Source: Azoarcus sp. L1K30
GTDB lineage: Bacteria > Pseudomonadota > Gammaproteobacteria > Burkholderiales > Rhodocyclaceae
Assembly (NCBI RefSeq): GCF_018122735.1
Contig: NZ_JAGRRD010000001.1
Span: forward strand, 4,388,615 to 4,452,614
Direction of reading: 5' to 3'
Length of the DNA: 64,000 bases
Shown: piece by piece, positions 16,711 through 27,130 of the stretch
Numbering within the stretch: position 1 is the stretch's first letter
Layout of the letters: each line of letters begins with the position of its first letter
Position numbers and translations under genes: made by a program
Notes under the pieces: model-generated
The model's database searches: none
The model's input: the letters and a program-made list of their open reading frames with translations, nothing else
What the model was told of the DNA's origin: nothing

Positions 16711-16804
16711 CGTGGCGCCGATGTAGAGCGTCTGCGATGGCCGGTACTTTTGATGGGGGGCGTGTCATGGCGAAAGGAGCCTGCGCAGCGCGCGGGTGTG
16801 TCCC

Positions 16805-17935
16805 TCAGTCCGAAGCATGCGGGTAGCGCATTGTCAGATAGTGCCGAATCGCGGCAGTGACGTGTTCTACGACCGTTTGATTCGTATCTCTGCGTACGTT
16901 CGGTTCGTGCTGCGTCGCCGCGAAGCCCTGGCTTCCTGCGAGGTAATCCAGGTAGATCGGTAGCGTCATCACCGCTTTTCGATGGCGCGGCGAGATGAAA
17001 GGGGCGGCGACCCGAGGCAGCATGGAGAAGATCTTCCGCGGCAGGGTGATTGCGCGCGGAATGGTCAGGCCGTGGCGACGGTAGGTGGTTCGAACAAGCG
17101 CTTTCAACTCATTCAGTCGCGGCGAGTGTTCGGGGCCTGTGCATAGGTGCATGACCGTACCGGTGGTGGACGGGTCCCGGCTTGCAGCGATGATGGTATT
17201 CGCTACCCGATCGACCGGTATCACGTCCAGCCGGGTGTCGCCGAAATCCGGATAGAGCCCGAGCGTCCTGCGGCCGGATAGAAACTCGCAGATGAAGTAG
17301 AAGATCTGGAAATGGATGATGCGTCCGTCGATTGAATTGCCGATGACCATGCTTGGGCGATGAACGGTGATGGGCAGCAACTCGGTTTCGATTGCCTTGC
17401 GCACCATGATTTCGGCTTCTGCCTTCGATTGTTCGTAAGTGTTGTGAAACTCACGTGGTTCGTCAATCCAGGTTTCGGGCAGGATGCCGGGCCGTTTTCC
17501 GCCCACGCCGACTGTGCTGATGAATTCGACCTTGCGCAGCGCACCGGCCCTGTTGAGTGCGCGGGCAAGTGAAAGAATGGCGGCGGTCGAGTCGAGAGCG
17601 GACCTGCGTGCTTCATCAAGTGGCTTGTTCATGTGCACGCTGGCCGCACAGTGAATGACATGCTGTGTCGTGGCGCTCAGTTGTGCATAAGCGGCCTCGG
17701 AGAGCCCGAACTGTGGAGCGCTTGCATCGCCGCGCATGGCTTCGATGCGCAGGCGTGCCGGCGAATCCGGTCGCAGACGCCAGAATTGGTGGAGTTCGGC
17801 CATCCTTTGCGCGAGATGGTCGTCCGAGTCGGCACGCAGCAACAGACGCAGACGGACCGCTGGATCGGTCAATAACGCGGGGACGATGGCGCTGCCCACG
17901 GCGCCGGAGGCGCCGGTAATAAAGTAGACGCTCAT
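16805..17935 (-). CDS. Fatty-acyl / thioester reductase-like SDR
   Basis: A 376-residue extended short-chain dehydrogenase of the NAD-binding-4 (male-sterility / thioester reductase) type. The dinucleotide fold is TGASGAVGSAIVPALL at 7-22, the catalytic pair is in YEQSKAEAE near 167 and substrate-binding landmarks are VIHCAASVHMNKPL near 93 and VHRPSMVIGNSIDGRI near 187. Such enzymes reduce acyl-CoA, acyl-ACP or carrier-bound thioesters to aldehydes or alcohols with NADPH. It lies nine bases after an acyl-activating ligase on the same strand, so ligase then reductase would turn a free fatty acid into an aldehyde or alcohol. No carrier-protein domain is fused. Exact substrate unknown. Confidence 0.75.
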   Translation of the reverse strand: MSVYFITGASGAVGSAIVPALLTDPAVRLRLLLRADSDDHLAQRMAELHQFWRLRPDSPARLRIEAMRGDASAPQFGLSEAAYAQLSATTQHVIHCAASVHMNKPLDEARRSALDSTAAILSLARALNRAGALRKVEFISTVGVGGKRPGILPETWIDEPREFHNTYEQSKAEAEIMVRKAIETELLPITVHRPSMVIGNSIDGRIIHFQIFYFICEFLSGRRTLGLYPDFGDTRLDVIPVDRVANTIIAASRDPSTTGTVMHLCTGPEHSPRLNELKALVRTTYRRHGLTIPRAITLPRKIFSMLPRVAAPFISPRHRKAVMTLPIYLDYLAGSQGFAATQHEPNVRRDTNQTVVEHVTAAIRHYLTMRYPHASD

Positions 17936-17944
17936 GGTGCTCGT

Positions 17945-19711
17945 TCAAGGGTCGACAACGATGGTGGGCCGATTTGATTGCCTGCTGTGACAGGCGATCC
18001 GGTAAGCGGACTCGATCTGGGCGGCGAAGCGGGCTTCGATGGCCGGTCGCCGCAGCTTCAGGTTTGCGGTCAACTCGCCGCTGGCGACGCTGAACGGGTG
18101 CGTGGTGACCAATAACACCCCTGGCCGCTGAAAATCCGGAAAGCGTGCGCTGTTCGCGACGGCGTCCTGTCGAATCTGACTCATCGCGTCAGCGGTGCCG
18201 AGTCGACCGGCAATCGGGTGCTGCGGAGAAATTACGAGCAGTGCCAAGGGGAAGGGGCGGCCCTGCCCGACGACAATCGCGTGTTCGACATAGGAGAGCT
18301 TTTTCAGTTCGGCCTCGATTGGAGACGGCGCCACGCGACGGCCGGTGGATGTCTTGAAGACCTCGCTCTTCCGGCCTTCAAGCCAGACAAATCCGTCCTC
18401 GTCAATGCGTGCGTAGTCGCCTGTATGCAGGTGGCCGCATTCGTCGTGGCCGCTATCTGTCGGCGAAGCTTTTGCATACTGCAGGGATACGCCGGGTCCC
18501 CGGACCAGAAGCTCATGGTCCTCCGCGATCACGAGTTCATTTCCTGGCAGCGGCCGCCCGACGCTGCCGAAGCGGTACGCGTCGGGGGTGTTGATCGCAA
18601 TGGGAATGACGTTCTCGCTTACGCCATATGCCTCCAGTACCAGCCAGCCGAGCCCGTGGAATCGCTCCATCAACCAGAGCGGGAGCGGGGCCGAGCCGCT
18701 TGCCATGAACTGCAGGTCGGGCCCCATCAGCGCGCGCAGTGGCGAGAGTATGCGCCTGGCAACGGGCGCCAGCAGTCTGTCGGGAAGGCTAGCACCGTGG
18801 CCGGCGCGTTGCGCCGAGGCGATGCGTTGTCCGACATTCCAGGCCGCATTGGCGACTGCCCTGACGGGAAGGGGCTTGCGATCGAGTTCGGCCATGATGC
18901 CGGCATGTAGCTTTTCGAAGAACCGTGGCACACCGACGAACAAGGTTGGCCTGATTTCGGGCAGCAGGCGCATGAGCTGCTCCGGTCTATCAACGAAGAA
19001 CGTGGATGCGCCGCAACTCAGGGCAAACACGTTGAGAATGCGCTGGAAGAGGTTGGAGAGCGGGAGCCAGCAAACGAATCGTGCTTCATGCCGAATGCTC
19101 GTGAAGTGGGTTGCAAGGGCGTCGCAGGCGAGCAGGATCTGGCGGTGGGAATACGCAATGCCCTTGGGTTTGCCCGTGCTGCCGGAGGTGAATACGATCG
19201 TCGCGGTATCGTCGGGACTGGGAAGCGGAGGCGCGGGGCGCGGGGGCGATCCGCTGCGGAGCAATGACGAAAGGGTCAGAACGCCCGGTTTTGGTTCGCC
19301 TTCGGCAACAATCCGGATCTCGGGTGGCTGACAGTGTGCGGACAGTGCGTCGAGTGTCCCAATGTCGGCCGCGATCACCGCTCGAGGGGTGGTGGTCGCC
19401 AGAACATGGTGCAGGTTTCCGGGGGCGTCGTGGACGTCGAGTCCGACCGCAATGGCTCCGCACGCCAGGGCGGCCAGATGGCAATAGTCCCAGTTGGGCG
19501 ACGTTGGTAGCATAATGGCAACCCGGTCGCCTGTCTTCAGCCCCAGCTCGCCGAATGCCGCCGCGAGCGTAGCCACGGTCTTCGCGACATCCTTCCAGCG
19601 AGTTTCCTGCCACGATCCGCTTGTGTCCCGAAACAGGTAGCCGACTGCCTCAGGGGTGTCCTGAGCGCGAGCGGACAGTCTTTCCGGCAAGGTCTGAGGG
19701 GCAATGGTCAT
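17945..19711 (-). CDS. Long-chain acyl-CoA (or acyl-ACP) ligase, AMP-forming
   Basis: A 588-residue adenylate-forming enzyme of the long-chain fatty acid ligase type: DDTATIVFTSGSTGKPKGIAY ATP loop near 177, FMASGSAPLPLWLMERFHGLG near 340, EAYGVSENVIPIAINTP near 363, and HTGDYARIDEDGFVWLEGRK near 448. The GYLF-x-D...SW start resembles ligases of the AMP-binding LC_FACS bacterial group. Its partner nine bases downstream is an acyl reductase. The open frame extends ten codons upstream from a TTG, but MTIAPQTLPERLSARAQ is the natural start. On the minus strand TATACT stands exactly six bases before this ATG and no ribosome site is visible, so the mRNA may be leaderless. Confidence 0.82.
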   Translation of the reverse strand: MTIAPQTLPERLSARAQDTPEAVGYLFRDTSGSWQETRWKDVAKTVATLAAAFGELGLKTGDRVAIMLPTSPNWDYCHLAALACGAIAVGLDVHDAPGNLHHVLATTTPRAVIAADIGTLDALSAHCQPPEIRIVAEGEPKPGVLTLSSLLRSGSPPRPAPPLPSPDDTATIVFTSGSTGKPKGIAYSHRQILLACDALATHFTSIRHEARFVCWLPLSNLFQRILNVFALSCGASTFFVDRPEQLMRLLPEIRPTLFVGVPRFFEKLHAGIMAELDRKPLPVRAVANAAWNVGQRIASAQRAGHGASLPDRLLAPVARRILSPLRALMGPDLQFMASGSAPLPLWLMERFHGLGWLVLEAYGVSENVIPIAINTPDAYRFGSVGRPLPGNELVIAEDHELLVRGPGVSLQYAKASPTDSGHDECGHLHTGDYARIDEDGFVWLEGRKSEVFKTSTGRRVAPSPIEAELKKLSYVEHAIVVGQGRPFPLALLVISPQHPIAGRLGTADAMSQIRQDAVANSARFPDFQRPGVLLVTTHPFSVASGELTANLKLRRPAIEARFAAQIESAYRIACHSRQSNRPTIVVDP

Positions 19712-19717
19712 CGCATA

Positions 19718-19723
19718 AGTATA
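19718..19723 (-). promoter_or_regulatory. Candidate -10 box placing +1 at the ligase ATG
   Basis: TATACT on the minus strand (five of six matches) is separated from the ATG by six bases, which would start the transcript at or within one base of the ATG. No convincing -35 is seen. Confidence 0.35.
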
Positions 19724-19745
19724 TGGGCATGACCGCCTCAACGGA

Positions 19746-20894
19746 TCAGGTGCGCGGTGGGACCTTCACGGGCGACGTAGTGCGGCCGACCATGTTATTG
19801 CGATGAATCAATTCGGGCTCGTCGATATAGCCGAGCAAATGTTCGATCTCGGAAGTCGGTTTGCGCGCAATTCGCCTGCATTCCGCCGCACTGTAATTCA
19901 CCAGTCCGCGCGCAACCTCCTCGCCGGTCACACTGCGGCAGGCCACGGCTGCACCGCGCTTGAAGTCACCTCTGACCTCGATCAGTCCTACTGGCAGCAA
20001 ACTGCGTCCGCTGCGTAGCGCAGTGACGGCGCCGTCGTCGATCACCAGGTCGCCGGCCAGCTGCAGGTGGTCGGCCAGCCATTGCTTGCGCGCCTGCAGC
20101 GGTGTGCTGCTGGCGTAGAGCAGGGTGCCGACCGGCTCGCCGGCGGCAATTCTCAACAGTGGGTCGGTCTCTCTGCCACTGGCAATGCAGGTGTGGGCGC
20201 CGCTGCGTGCGGCGCGCTGGGCTGCGCGGATCTTGGTGATCATTCCCCCCTTGCTGATGCCGGTGCCGGCACCTCCGGCCATGGCCTCGTACGCCAAATC
20301 CTCCGCCTGTCCTTCGGCAATCAGGGTCGCGGCGGGATCCTTGCGCGGGTCGGCGGTGAACAGGCCGCTTTGGTCGGTCAGGATGATCAGGGCCTCCGAT
20401 TCGATGAGGTTGGCCACCAGTGCGCCGAGCGTGTCGTTGTCACCGAACTTGATCTCTTCCGTCACGACGGTGTCGTTCTCGTTGATGATCGGAATGACGC
20501 CGAGTTCGAGCAGCGTGACGAGTGTCGAGCGCGCATTCAGGTAGCGGGTGCGATCGGCAAGGTCGGCGTGGGTCAGCAGAATCTGTGCCGTGTGCAGGCC
20601 ATGACGGGAGAAGGCCTTCTCGTAGGCTTCGACCAGCCCCATCTGACCCACCGCGGCGGCGGCCTGCAGTTTGTGCATTTCATGTGGACGTCTGGTCCAG
20701 CCCAGGCGCTGCATGCCCGCGGCAATCGCGCCGGACGAGACGAGGGCGACTTCACGCCCCTGGCGGCGCAATGCCGCGATCTGACGCGCCCAGTCATCGA
20801 GTGCGGCGTGGTCTAGGCCGCTGCCGTTATTGGTCACGAGGGCGCTGCCGACCTTGACGACAAGTCGACGCGCAGTCCGGATCTTTTCTCTCAT
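19746..20894 (-). CDS. proB: Glutamate 5-kinase
   Basis: A 382-residue enzyme for the first step of proline synthesis, ATP-dependent phosphorylation of glutamate. The amino-acid kinase domain (about 1-260) shows [13 protein letters not shown] at 12-24, [11 protein letters not shown] near 52, [10 protein letters not shown] near 134 and [14 protein letters not shown] near 149, and the [10 protein letters not shown] lysine region near 215. A PUA domain follows (about 280-370). It lies 24 bases after obgE on the same strand, a common betaproteobacterial order. Confidence 0.95.
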   Translation of the reverse strand: MREKIRTARRLVVKVGSALVTNNGSGLDHAALDDWARQIAALRRQGREVALVSSGAIAAGMQRLGWTRRPHEMHKLQAAAAVGQMGLVEAYEKAFSRHGLHTAQILLTHADLADRTRYLNARSTLVTLLELGVIPIINENDTVVTEEIKFGDNDTLGALVANLIESEALIILTDQSGLFTADPRKDPAATLIAEGQAEDLAYEAMAGGAGTGISKGGMITKIRAAQRAARSGAHTCIASGRETDPLLRIAAGEPVGTLLYASSTPLQARKQWLADHLQLAGDLVIDDGAVTALRSGRSLLPVGLIEVRGDFKRGAAVACRSVTGEEVARGLVNYSAAECRRIARKPTSEIEHLLGYIDEPELIHRNNMVGRTTSPVKVPPRT

Positions 20895-20918
20895 GTGTTC
20901 GACTGCCTGGATGCAGTG

Positions 20919-22190
<1,272 letters not shown>

Positions 22191-22227
22191 TTATGAATCG
22201 GGCAAGACAGTGAGGCATTACAAACAA

Positions 22228-22256
22228 AAAAGCCCTACCGCAAGGATAGGGCTTTT
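22228..22256 (-). terminator. Terminator after rpmA
   Basis: On the minus strand AAAAGCCCTA and TAGGGCTTTT form a 10-bp stem with a nine-base loop followed by TTGTTTG. It separates the ribosomal-protein pair from obgE, so obgE depends on readthrough or on its own promoter. Confidence 0.8.
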
Positions 22257-22274
22257 CCGGTCGCGAGGCGAAAA

Positions 22275-22544
22275 TCAGGCCTCGGCTGCCTCGGGCAGAA
22301 TCGTCACGGTACGGCGACGGGAGGGGCCCTTCACCATGAACTTGACGGTGCCGTTGGTCAGCGCGAACAGGGTGTGATCCTTGCCGATGCCGACGTTGTC
22401 GCCCGGATGGTACTCGGTGCCGCGCTGGCGCACGATGATGTTGCCTGCCAGCACGAACTGACCGCCGTAGCGCTTGACGCCCAGGCGTTTTGATTCTGAG
22501 TCGCGGCCGTTACGGGAACTACCGCCAGCTTTTTTATGTGCCAT
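22275..22544 (-). CDS. rpmA: 50S ribosomal protein L27
   Basis: An 89-residue protein starting [20 protein letters not shown], the invariant L27 N-terminus that reaches the peptidyl transferase centre, and containing [19 protein letters not shown]. It follows rplU by 18 bases and is expected to be cotranscribed with it. No N-terminal extension needing protease processing is present. Confidence 0.97.
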   Translation of the reverse strand: MAHKKAGGSSRNGRDSESKRLGVKRYGGQFVLAGNIIVRQRGTEYHPGDNVGIGKDHTLFALTNGTVKFMVKGPSRRRTVTILPEAAEA

Positions 22545-22562
22545 GTCGACTTACCTCCTGGC

Positions 22563-22874
22563 TCAGGCCGAAATCGCGTCGATGCGGATTTCGGTGTAGT
22601 TCTGACGATGCCCCTGGTGCTTCTGGAAGTGCTTGCGGCGGCGCATCTTGAAAATCTTGATCTTGTCGTGACGACCGTGGGACACCACGGAAGCCGTGAC
22701 GGAAGCTCCGGAAACCACCGGCGTGCCGATCTTGACGGCTTCGCCTTCGCCGACCATGAGAATCTGGTCGATGGTGATTTGGGAACCCACGTCGGCCGGT
22801 ATCTGTTCTACCTTGATCTTTTCGCCGGCGACGACGCGATACTGCTTGCCACCGGTTTTTATCACCGCGTACAT
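22563..22874 (-). CDS. rplU: 50S ribosomal protein L21
   Basis: A 103-residue protein, the usual length, starting [19 protein letters not shown] and ending with the basic [20 protein letters not shown] region of L21, which binds 23S rRNA. First gene of the rplU-rpmA unit, with a sigma-70 promoter just upstream. Confidence 0.97.
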   Translation of the reverse strand: MYAVIKTGGKQYRVVAGEKIKVEQIPADVGSQITIDQILMVGEGEAVKIGTPVVSGASVTASVVSHGRHDKIKIFKMRRRKHFQKHQGHRQNYTEIRIDAISA

Positions 22875-22914
22875 GGAGTTACTCCGATTGATGGTTCATT
22901 GCAAAGAGTCGGGC

Positions 22915-22943
22915 ACTCTAGTGCGTCTAAGCGGAAAAGTCAA
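22915..22943 (-). promoter_or_regulatory. Sigma-70 promoter of rplU-rpmA
   Basis: On the minus strand TTGACT and TAGAGT are separated by exactly 17 bases, about 40 bases before the rplU start. The -35 matches five of six positions and the -10 four of six. Confidence 0.7.
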
Positions 22944-22945
22944 TA

Positions 22946-24655
22946 TTAATCAGTGTGTAATCCGGCCGGCGGTGAGAACAGCAGCCGCTCCAGCGCCTGT
23001 TGTTCCGTGCGATAGCTCGCGTTGGCGGCAATTCGTGACCACAGGCCGTCGCGCTGCATGGCGTCGATGACCTGTTTCTTGAGGCCACAGAACGCCAGTC
23101 GCTGGCCTTGCAGTGCAAAACGCTCGACCAGGCCGCTCAGCACATGCAGGCCGGTGGCGTCGACGGCGTTGATGCCGGCGCCGGAGATCAGCACCGTGCG
23201 GATGTTGGCCTGGGTGCGGGCGGCCTGCAGTGTTGCGTCCTCGAAGGTGGCGGCGGTGACGAAGGTGAGCGGGCTGTCGAAGCGCAGGATGACCAGGTGC
23301 GGGTCGGGGTGCGACAGGCCGAAGCGCTCGAGGTCGCGATAGGTGCCGTCCGGGTGCAGGCCCAGCAGTGCGACACGCGGCGTCATGCTGCGATACACCA
23401 TCAGGGCGAGTGACAGCAGCAGGCCGGTCAGGATGCCGTTCTGAATATTCGGTGCGAAAGCCAGTGTCGCGCCGAAAGTGATGGCGGCGGCAAAGCCGTC
23501 GTCGCGGTTGGCCTGCCAGGCACGTTTCAGTGCGTTGAAATCGAGCAGGTTGAATACCGCCTGCAGGATGACTGCGGCCAAGACCGGTTTGGGCAGATGC
23601 CATAACAGCGGGGTAAAGAAAAGCAGCGTCGCGATCACCACGGCGACCGTCACCAGCGCCGACATGCCGGTGCGCGCGCCGTTGTTGAAATTGAGTGCGG
23701 AGCGCGAGAACGAGGAGCTTGTGGGCAGGCTGCCGGTGAAGGCCGATGCGAGCTTGGCAAGACCCTGGCCGACAAGTTCCTGGTTCTGGTCCCAGGGTTC
23801 GCGCAACTTGCCGGAGATGACCTTCGCGCTCGAGGCGGCTTCCATGAAGCTGACGAGTGCAATGACGAATGCCGTGGGCAGCAGCGCGATGACGGTATCC
23901 GTGCGAACGACCGGGATCGACAGCGCCGGCAGGCCCGCAGGAATGCTGCCGACCACCGCGCCCCCGAGTGCGGCGAAGTCCAGCCATGCAGAGAGCGCGG
24001 TGCCAATACCCACGACGATCAGCACGCCTGGCAGACGTGGCGTCAGGCGACGCAGCAGCGCGAGTGCAGTCAGCGTGCCGATGCCGAATGCTGCGGACGA
24101 TGGGTGGAGGTGATCCAGGTTGGCGAGCGCGTGGACGAAATCGGCAAGAAATTGAGTGCCGTTGTGCAGCTTGATGCCGACCAGGGGCGGCAGTTGCGAC
24201 ATGCAGATCACCAGTGCTGCGGCATTGATGAACCCCATCAGGACAGGGTGCGAAAGCAGATTGAGCAGCCAGCCCAGGCGAAGCAGGCCGAGCGCGAGCT
24301 GGATGAGGCCGGACATCAGCGCCAGTGCAATGGCCAGCGCGAGAAATTCGGGGCTGTCCGGGCGTGCCAGGGGCAGCAGGCTCGCGCCCGTGAGCAAGGA
24401 TGTCAGCGCGACCGGCCCGGTCGAAAGCTGGCCGCAGGAGCCGAAAAGTGCCCCCACGATTGCCGGCAGCAGTGCCGCATACAGACCGATGTGGGGGGGG
24501 AGCGAACCGAGTTGGGCGTAGGCAAGGGATTGCGGCACCATCACCAGCGCCACGGTGAGTCCTGCGATCAGGTCGCCGCGAATGCCGTGTTTTGCCCACT
24601 GGCGCGGCCAGCTCATGAATGGCAGCAGCTTCGCTGCAGTGACGCGATGTGTCAT
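22946..24655 (-). CDS. SulP family anion (sulfate-type) permease with STAS domain
   Basis: A 569-residue membrane protein with about 12 hydrophobic segments followed by a STAS domain. The SulP signature is visible as GDLIAGLTVALVMVPQSLAYAQLG near 27 and LLPAIVGALFGSCGQLSTGPVA near 62; GSLPTSSSFSRSALNFNNGARTG near 310 is the conserved transport-core loop. The STAS domain (about 450-555) includes ILRFDSPLTFVTAATFED and ISGAGINAVDATGLHVL. These carriers move sulfate, bicarbonate or other anions; substrate cannot be told from sequence. It is a single gene whose stop lies just before the rplU promoter. Confidence 0.88.
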   Translation of the reverse strand: MTHRVTAAKLLPFMSWPRQWAKHGIRGDLIAGLTVALVMVPQSLAYAQLGSLPPHIGLYAALLPAIVGALFGSCGQLSTGPVALTSLLTGASLLPLARPDSPEFLALAIALALMSGLIQLALGLLRLGWLLNLLSHPVLMGFINAAALVICMSQLPPLVGIKLHNGTQFLADFVHALANLDHLHPSSAAFGIGTLTALALLRRLTPRLPGVLIVVGIGTALSAWLDFAALGGAVVGSIPAGLPALSIPVVRTDTVIALLPTAFVIALVSFMEAASSAKVISGKLREPWDQNQELVGQGLAKLASAFTGSLPTSSSFSRSALNFNNGARTGMSALVTVAVVIATLLFFTPLLWHLPKPVLAAVILQAVFNLLDFNALKRAWQANRDDGFAAAITFGATLAFAPNIQNGILTGLLLSLALMVYRSMTPRVALLGLHPDGTYRDLERFGLSHPDPHLVILRFDSPLTFVTAATFEDATLQAARTQANIRTVLISGAGINAVDATGLHVLSGLVERFALQGQRLAFCGLKKQVIDAMQRDGLWSRIAANASYRTEQQALERLLFSPPAGLHTD

Positions 24656-24827
24656 GAGGGCCGGATGTGGACGATGGGTCGAACGTGAATATTAGCAAAC
24701 GCCGGCGATTGTTTTGAGCTGGCGTCCGGGCTGCCGACCGGGGGATGGTGCTGCGGCTGGCGGAGACTGCCTTGACGCCCCGCCGCACGAGGGGGAAAAC
24801 CCCAATCGCGGAATCTGCAGCCTGCGT

Positions 24828-24833
24828 TATCAT
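24828..24833 (+). promoter_or_regulatory. Candidate -10 box placing +1 at the glcC ATG
   Basis: TATCAT (five of six matches) lies six bases before ATG 24840, and no ribosome site is present, suggesting a leaderless transcript. The -35 region is weak. Confidence 0.4.
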
Positions 24834-24839
24834 TCGGAC

Positions 24840-25625
24840 ATGTCAGACAAGCTGATAACCCCCTTCGCTACGCCGCTGGACCGCGCGCCGCGCCTGAGTG
24901 ACCGCGTTGCGCGCGAGATTGAGGGCTGGATTGCCGATCGTGATCTGGCGCCCGGCACGCAACTGCCCACGGAGAAAATCCTGTGCGAACGCTTTGGCGT
25001 CAGCCGTGCCGTGGTGCGCGAGGCCATTTCCCGTCTCAAGGCCGAGGGGTGCGTGGAGACGCGCCAGGGCCTTGGCGCATTTGTTGCGGCGGCTCCCGGG
25101 GCGAGCAGCTTCCGCCTGCTCGGCGGCAGTGGCGTGGCCGCTAGCGACGTGGCTGATATCTTCGAACTGCGGGCCATGGTCGAGCGTGGTGCAGCTGAGT
25201 TGGCTGCGCTGCGGCGTAGTGCCGCTGACCTGGCGCGGATTGCCGCTGCGCTCGAAGAGATGGAGCAGGCAGTGCGTCAAGGCGGTAGTGGGGCCGCGGC
25301 CGACGACGCCTTTCATGTTGCCATCGCGGCCGCTTCGGGCAACCGTCAGCTCGAACGCTTCCTGACCTATGTGGGACTGCAGTTTTCTGCGTCGCGTCAG
25401 CCCACCTGGGATGTCGACGGTCACAGAACCGGGCGCGCGGCCGAGTCGCAGGCGGAACACAGGAAGATCTTTTCCGCCATCGAACGGGGTGATGCGAAGG
25501 CTGCCGGCGAGGCGGCGCGCGCGCATCTTGATGCGGCGGCTGCCCGACTGGGCGTTGTCGCGCACCAGAATGGCATCCATGACACATTGCAACAGCAGCA
25601 CGGAACGCAAGGAGAAGCAGCATGA
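24840..25625 (+). CDS. glcC: GntR/FadR-family regulator of glycolate genes
   Basis: A 261-residue regulator. The winged helix (about 18-88) carries GTQLPTEKILCERFGVSRAVVREAI and ends ETRQGLGAFVA; an all-helical FCD ligand-binding domain follows (about 100-235, with IFELRAMVERGAAELAA and FHVAIAAASGNRQLERF). It is immediately upstream of and overlaps glcD by four bases (ATGA), so it is cotranscribed with its presumed targets rather than divergent as in E. coli, implying autoregulation. The name glcC rests on this context; LldR-like lactate control is an alternative. Confidence 0.8.
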   Translation: MSDKLITPFATPLDRAPRLSDRVAREIEGWIADRDLAPGTQLPTEKILCERFGVSRAVVREAISRLKAEGCVETRQGLGAFVAAAPGASSFRLLGGSGVAASDVADIFELRAMVERGAAELAALRRSAADLARIAAALEEMEQAVRQGGSGAAADDAFHVAIAAASGNRQLERFLTYVGLQFSASRQPTWDVDGHRTGRAAESQAEHRKIFSAIERGDAKAAGEAARAHLDAAAARLGVVAHQNGIHDTLQQQHGTQGEAA

Positions 25626-27130
25626 AAGTGGATGAGGAGACCACGCTCGGCGAGCGCGATGCGGACTTCTCCGCGGTCGACAAGGCCCGCGTGGTCGAGG
25701 CGCTGGCGCGGGTGCTGCCGGCAGGTGCCCTGATGTACGAAGCCGAGGATCTGCACCCCTATGAGTGTGACGGCCTTGCCGCTTACCGCGCCCTGCCGCT
25801 GGTGGTGGCGCTGCCGACCACCGAAGCGCAGGTGGTGGCGGTGCTGAAGGCCTGCTCGGCGTTGGGGGTGCCGGTCGTGGCGCGCGGCGCCGGCACCGGG
25901 TTGTCGGGCGGCGCGCTCCCGCACACGCAGGGGGTGCTGCTTTCGCTGGCCCGCTTCAATCGCATCCTCGATCTCGACCCTCACGCCCGCACGGCGGTCG
26001 TGCAGCCCGGCGTACGCAATCTCGCAATCTCGGAAGCCGCCGCCGCGCACGGCCTCTATTACGCACCCGATCCGTCGTCGCAGATCGCCTGCTCGATCGG
26101 GGGCAACGTGGCGGAGAACGCCGGTGGCGTGCATTGCCTGAAATACGGTCTTACCGTGCACAACCTGATGCGCGTGCGTGCGGTCACCATCGACGGCGAC
26201 GTGGTGGAGTTCGGCAACCATGCGCTCGATGCGCCCGGCTACGACCTGCTCGCGCTGATGACCGGGTCCGAGGGTATGCTGGCGGTGGTCACCGAGGTCA
26301 CGGTCAGGCTCACCCCCAAGCCCCAGCTAGCGCAATGCGTGCTCGCTGCATTCGATGATGTCATCCGGGCCGGCGATGCGGTGGCGGCGATCATTGCTGC
26401 CGGCATCATCCCTGCAGGGCTGGAAATGATGGACCAGGCGGCCACCGCCGCGGTCGAGCAGTTCGTGCATGCGGGCTACCCGCTGGATGCGAAAGCCATC
26501 CTGCTGTGCGAATCCGACGGTACGCCGGAAGAGGTGGCCGAAGAAATTGCTCGTGTTCGGGCCGTGCTGGAGCAAAGCGGCGCTACCGAGATTCGCGTGT
26601 CGCGCGACGAGGCAGAGCGCATGCGCTTCTGGGCGGGGCGCAAGGCGGCCTTCCCGGCCGCAGGGCGCATCTCGCCCGACTACTACTGCATGGACGGCAC
26701 GATTCCGCGCAAGCGTCTGGGGGAGATGCTGACCGCGATCCAGGATATGGAGACGCGCTACGCACTGCGCTGCATCAACGTCTTCCACGCGGGCGACGGC
26801 AACCTGCATCCGCTGATTCTGTTCGATGCCAACCAGGAAGGAGAGCTGCACCGCGCGGAAGCGTTCGGTGCCGAGATCCTCGAGTTGTCTGTCACCCTCG
26901 GCGGCACCATTACCGGCGAGCACGGGGTGGGCATCGAGAAGATCAACCAGATGTGCTCGCAGTTCACGCGCCCCGAGTTGCATCAGTTCTTCCGCGTCAA
27001 GGCGGCATTCGATGCGGCGGGGCTGCTCAATCCGGGCAAGGCAATTCCGACCCTGAACCGCTGTGCGGAATACGGTCGCATGCATGTCAAGGATGGGCAT
27101 CTGCCATATCCGGACCTGCCGCGATTCTGA
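25622..27130 (+). CDS. glcD: Glycolate oxidase FAD subunit GlcD
   Basis: A 502-residue FAD-linked oxidase. The FAD-binding region shows ALPTTEAQVVAVLKACS near 61, PVVARGAGTGLSGGALPHT near 82 and ASSQ-like PDPSSQIACSIGGNVAENAGG near 149; the C-terminal domain includes NVFHAGDGNLHPLILFD near 386 and GEHGVGIEKINQM near 434. GlcD is the catalytic subunit that oxidises glycolate to glyoxylate and passes electrons through GlcE/GlcF to the respiratory chain. ATG overlaps the glcC stop. Unlike most glc operons it is separated from glcE by 334 bases holding a repeat. Confidence 0.93.
   Translation: MKVDEETTLGERDADFSAVDKARVVEALARVLPAGALMYEAEDLHPYECDGLAAYRALPLVVALPTTEAQVVAVLKACSALGVPVVARGAGTGLSGGALPHTQGVLLSLARFNRILDLDPHARTAVVQPGVRNLAISEAAAAHGLYYAPDPSSQIACSIGGNVAENAGGVHCLKYGLTVHNLMRVRAVTIDGDVVEFGNHALDAPGYDLLALMTGSEGMLAVVTEVTVRLTPKPQLAQCVLAAFDDVIRAGDAVAAIIAAGIIPAGLEMMDQAATAAVEQFVHAGYPLDAKAILLCESDGTPEEVAEEIARVRAVLEQSGATEIRVSRDEAERMRFWAGRKAAFPAAGRISPDYYCMDGTIPRKRLGEMLTAIQDMETRYALRCINVFHAGDGNLHPLILFDANQEGELHRAEAFGAEILELSVTLGGTITGEHGVGIEKINQMCSQFTRPELHQFFRVKAAFDAAGLLNPGKAIPTLNRCAEYGRMHVKDGHLPYPDLPRF

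Noticed and set aside
24720-24735. TGGCGTC-CGGG-CTGCC with GG-N10-GC upstream of glcC
   Set aside because: The -12 half is CTGC rather than TTGC, the region is very GC-rich, and it is over 100 bases from the ATG, so a chance match is likely.
22950-24833. Alternative 627-codon minus-strand frame over the SulP gene
   Set aside because: The overlapping frame gives a SulP protein with proper membrane segments and a STAS domain; this one is Arg/His-rich noise.
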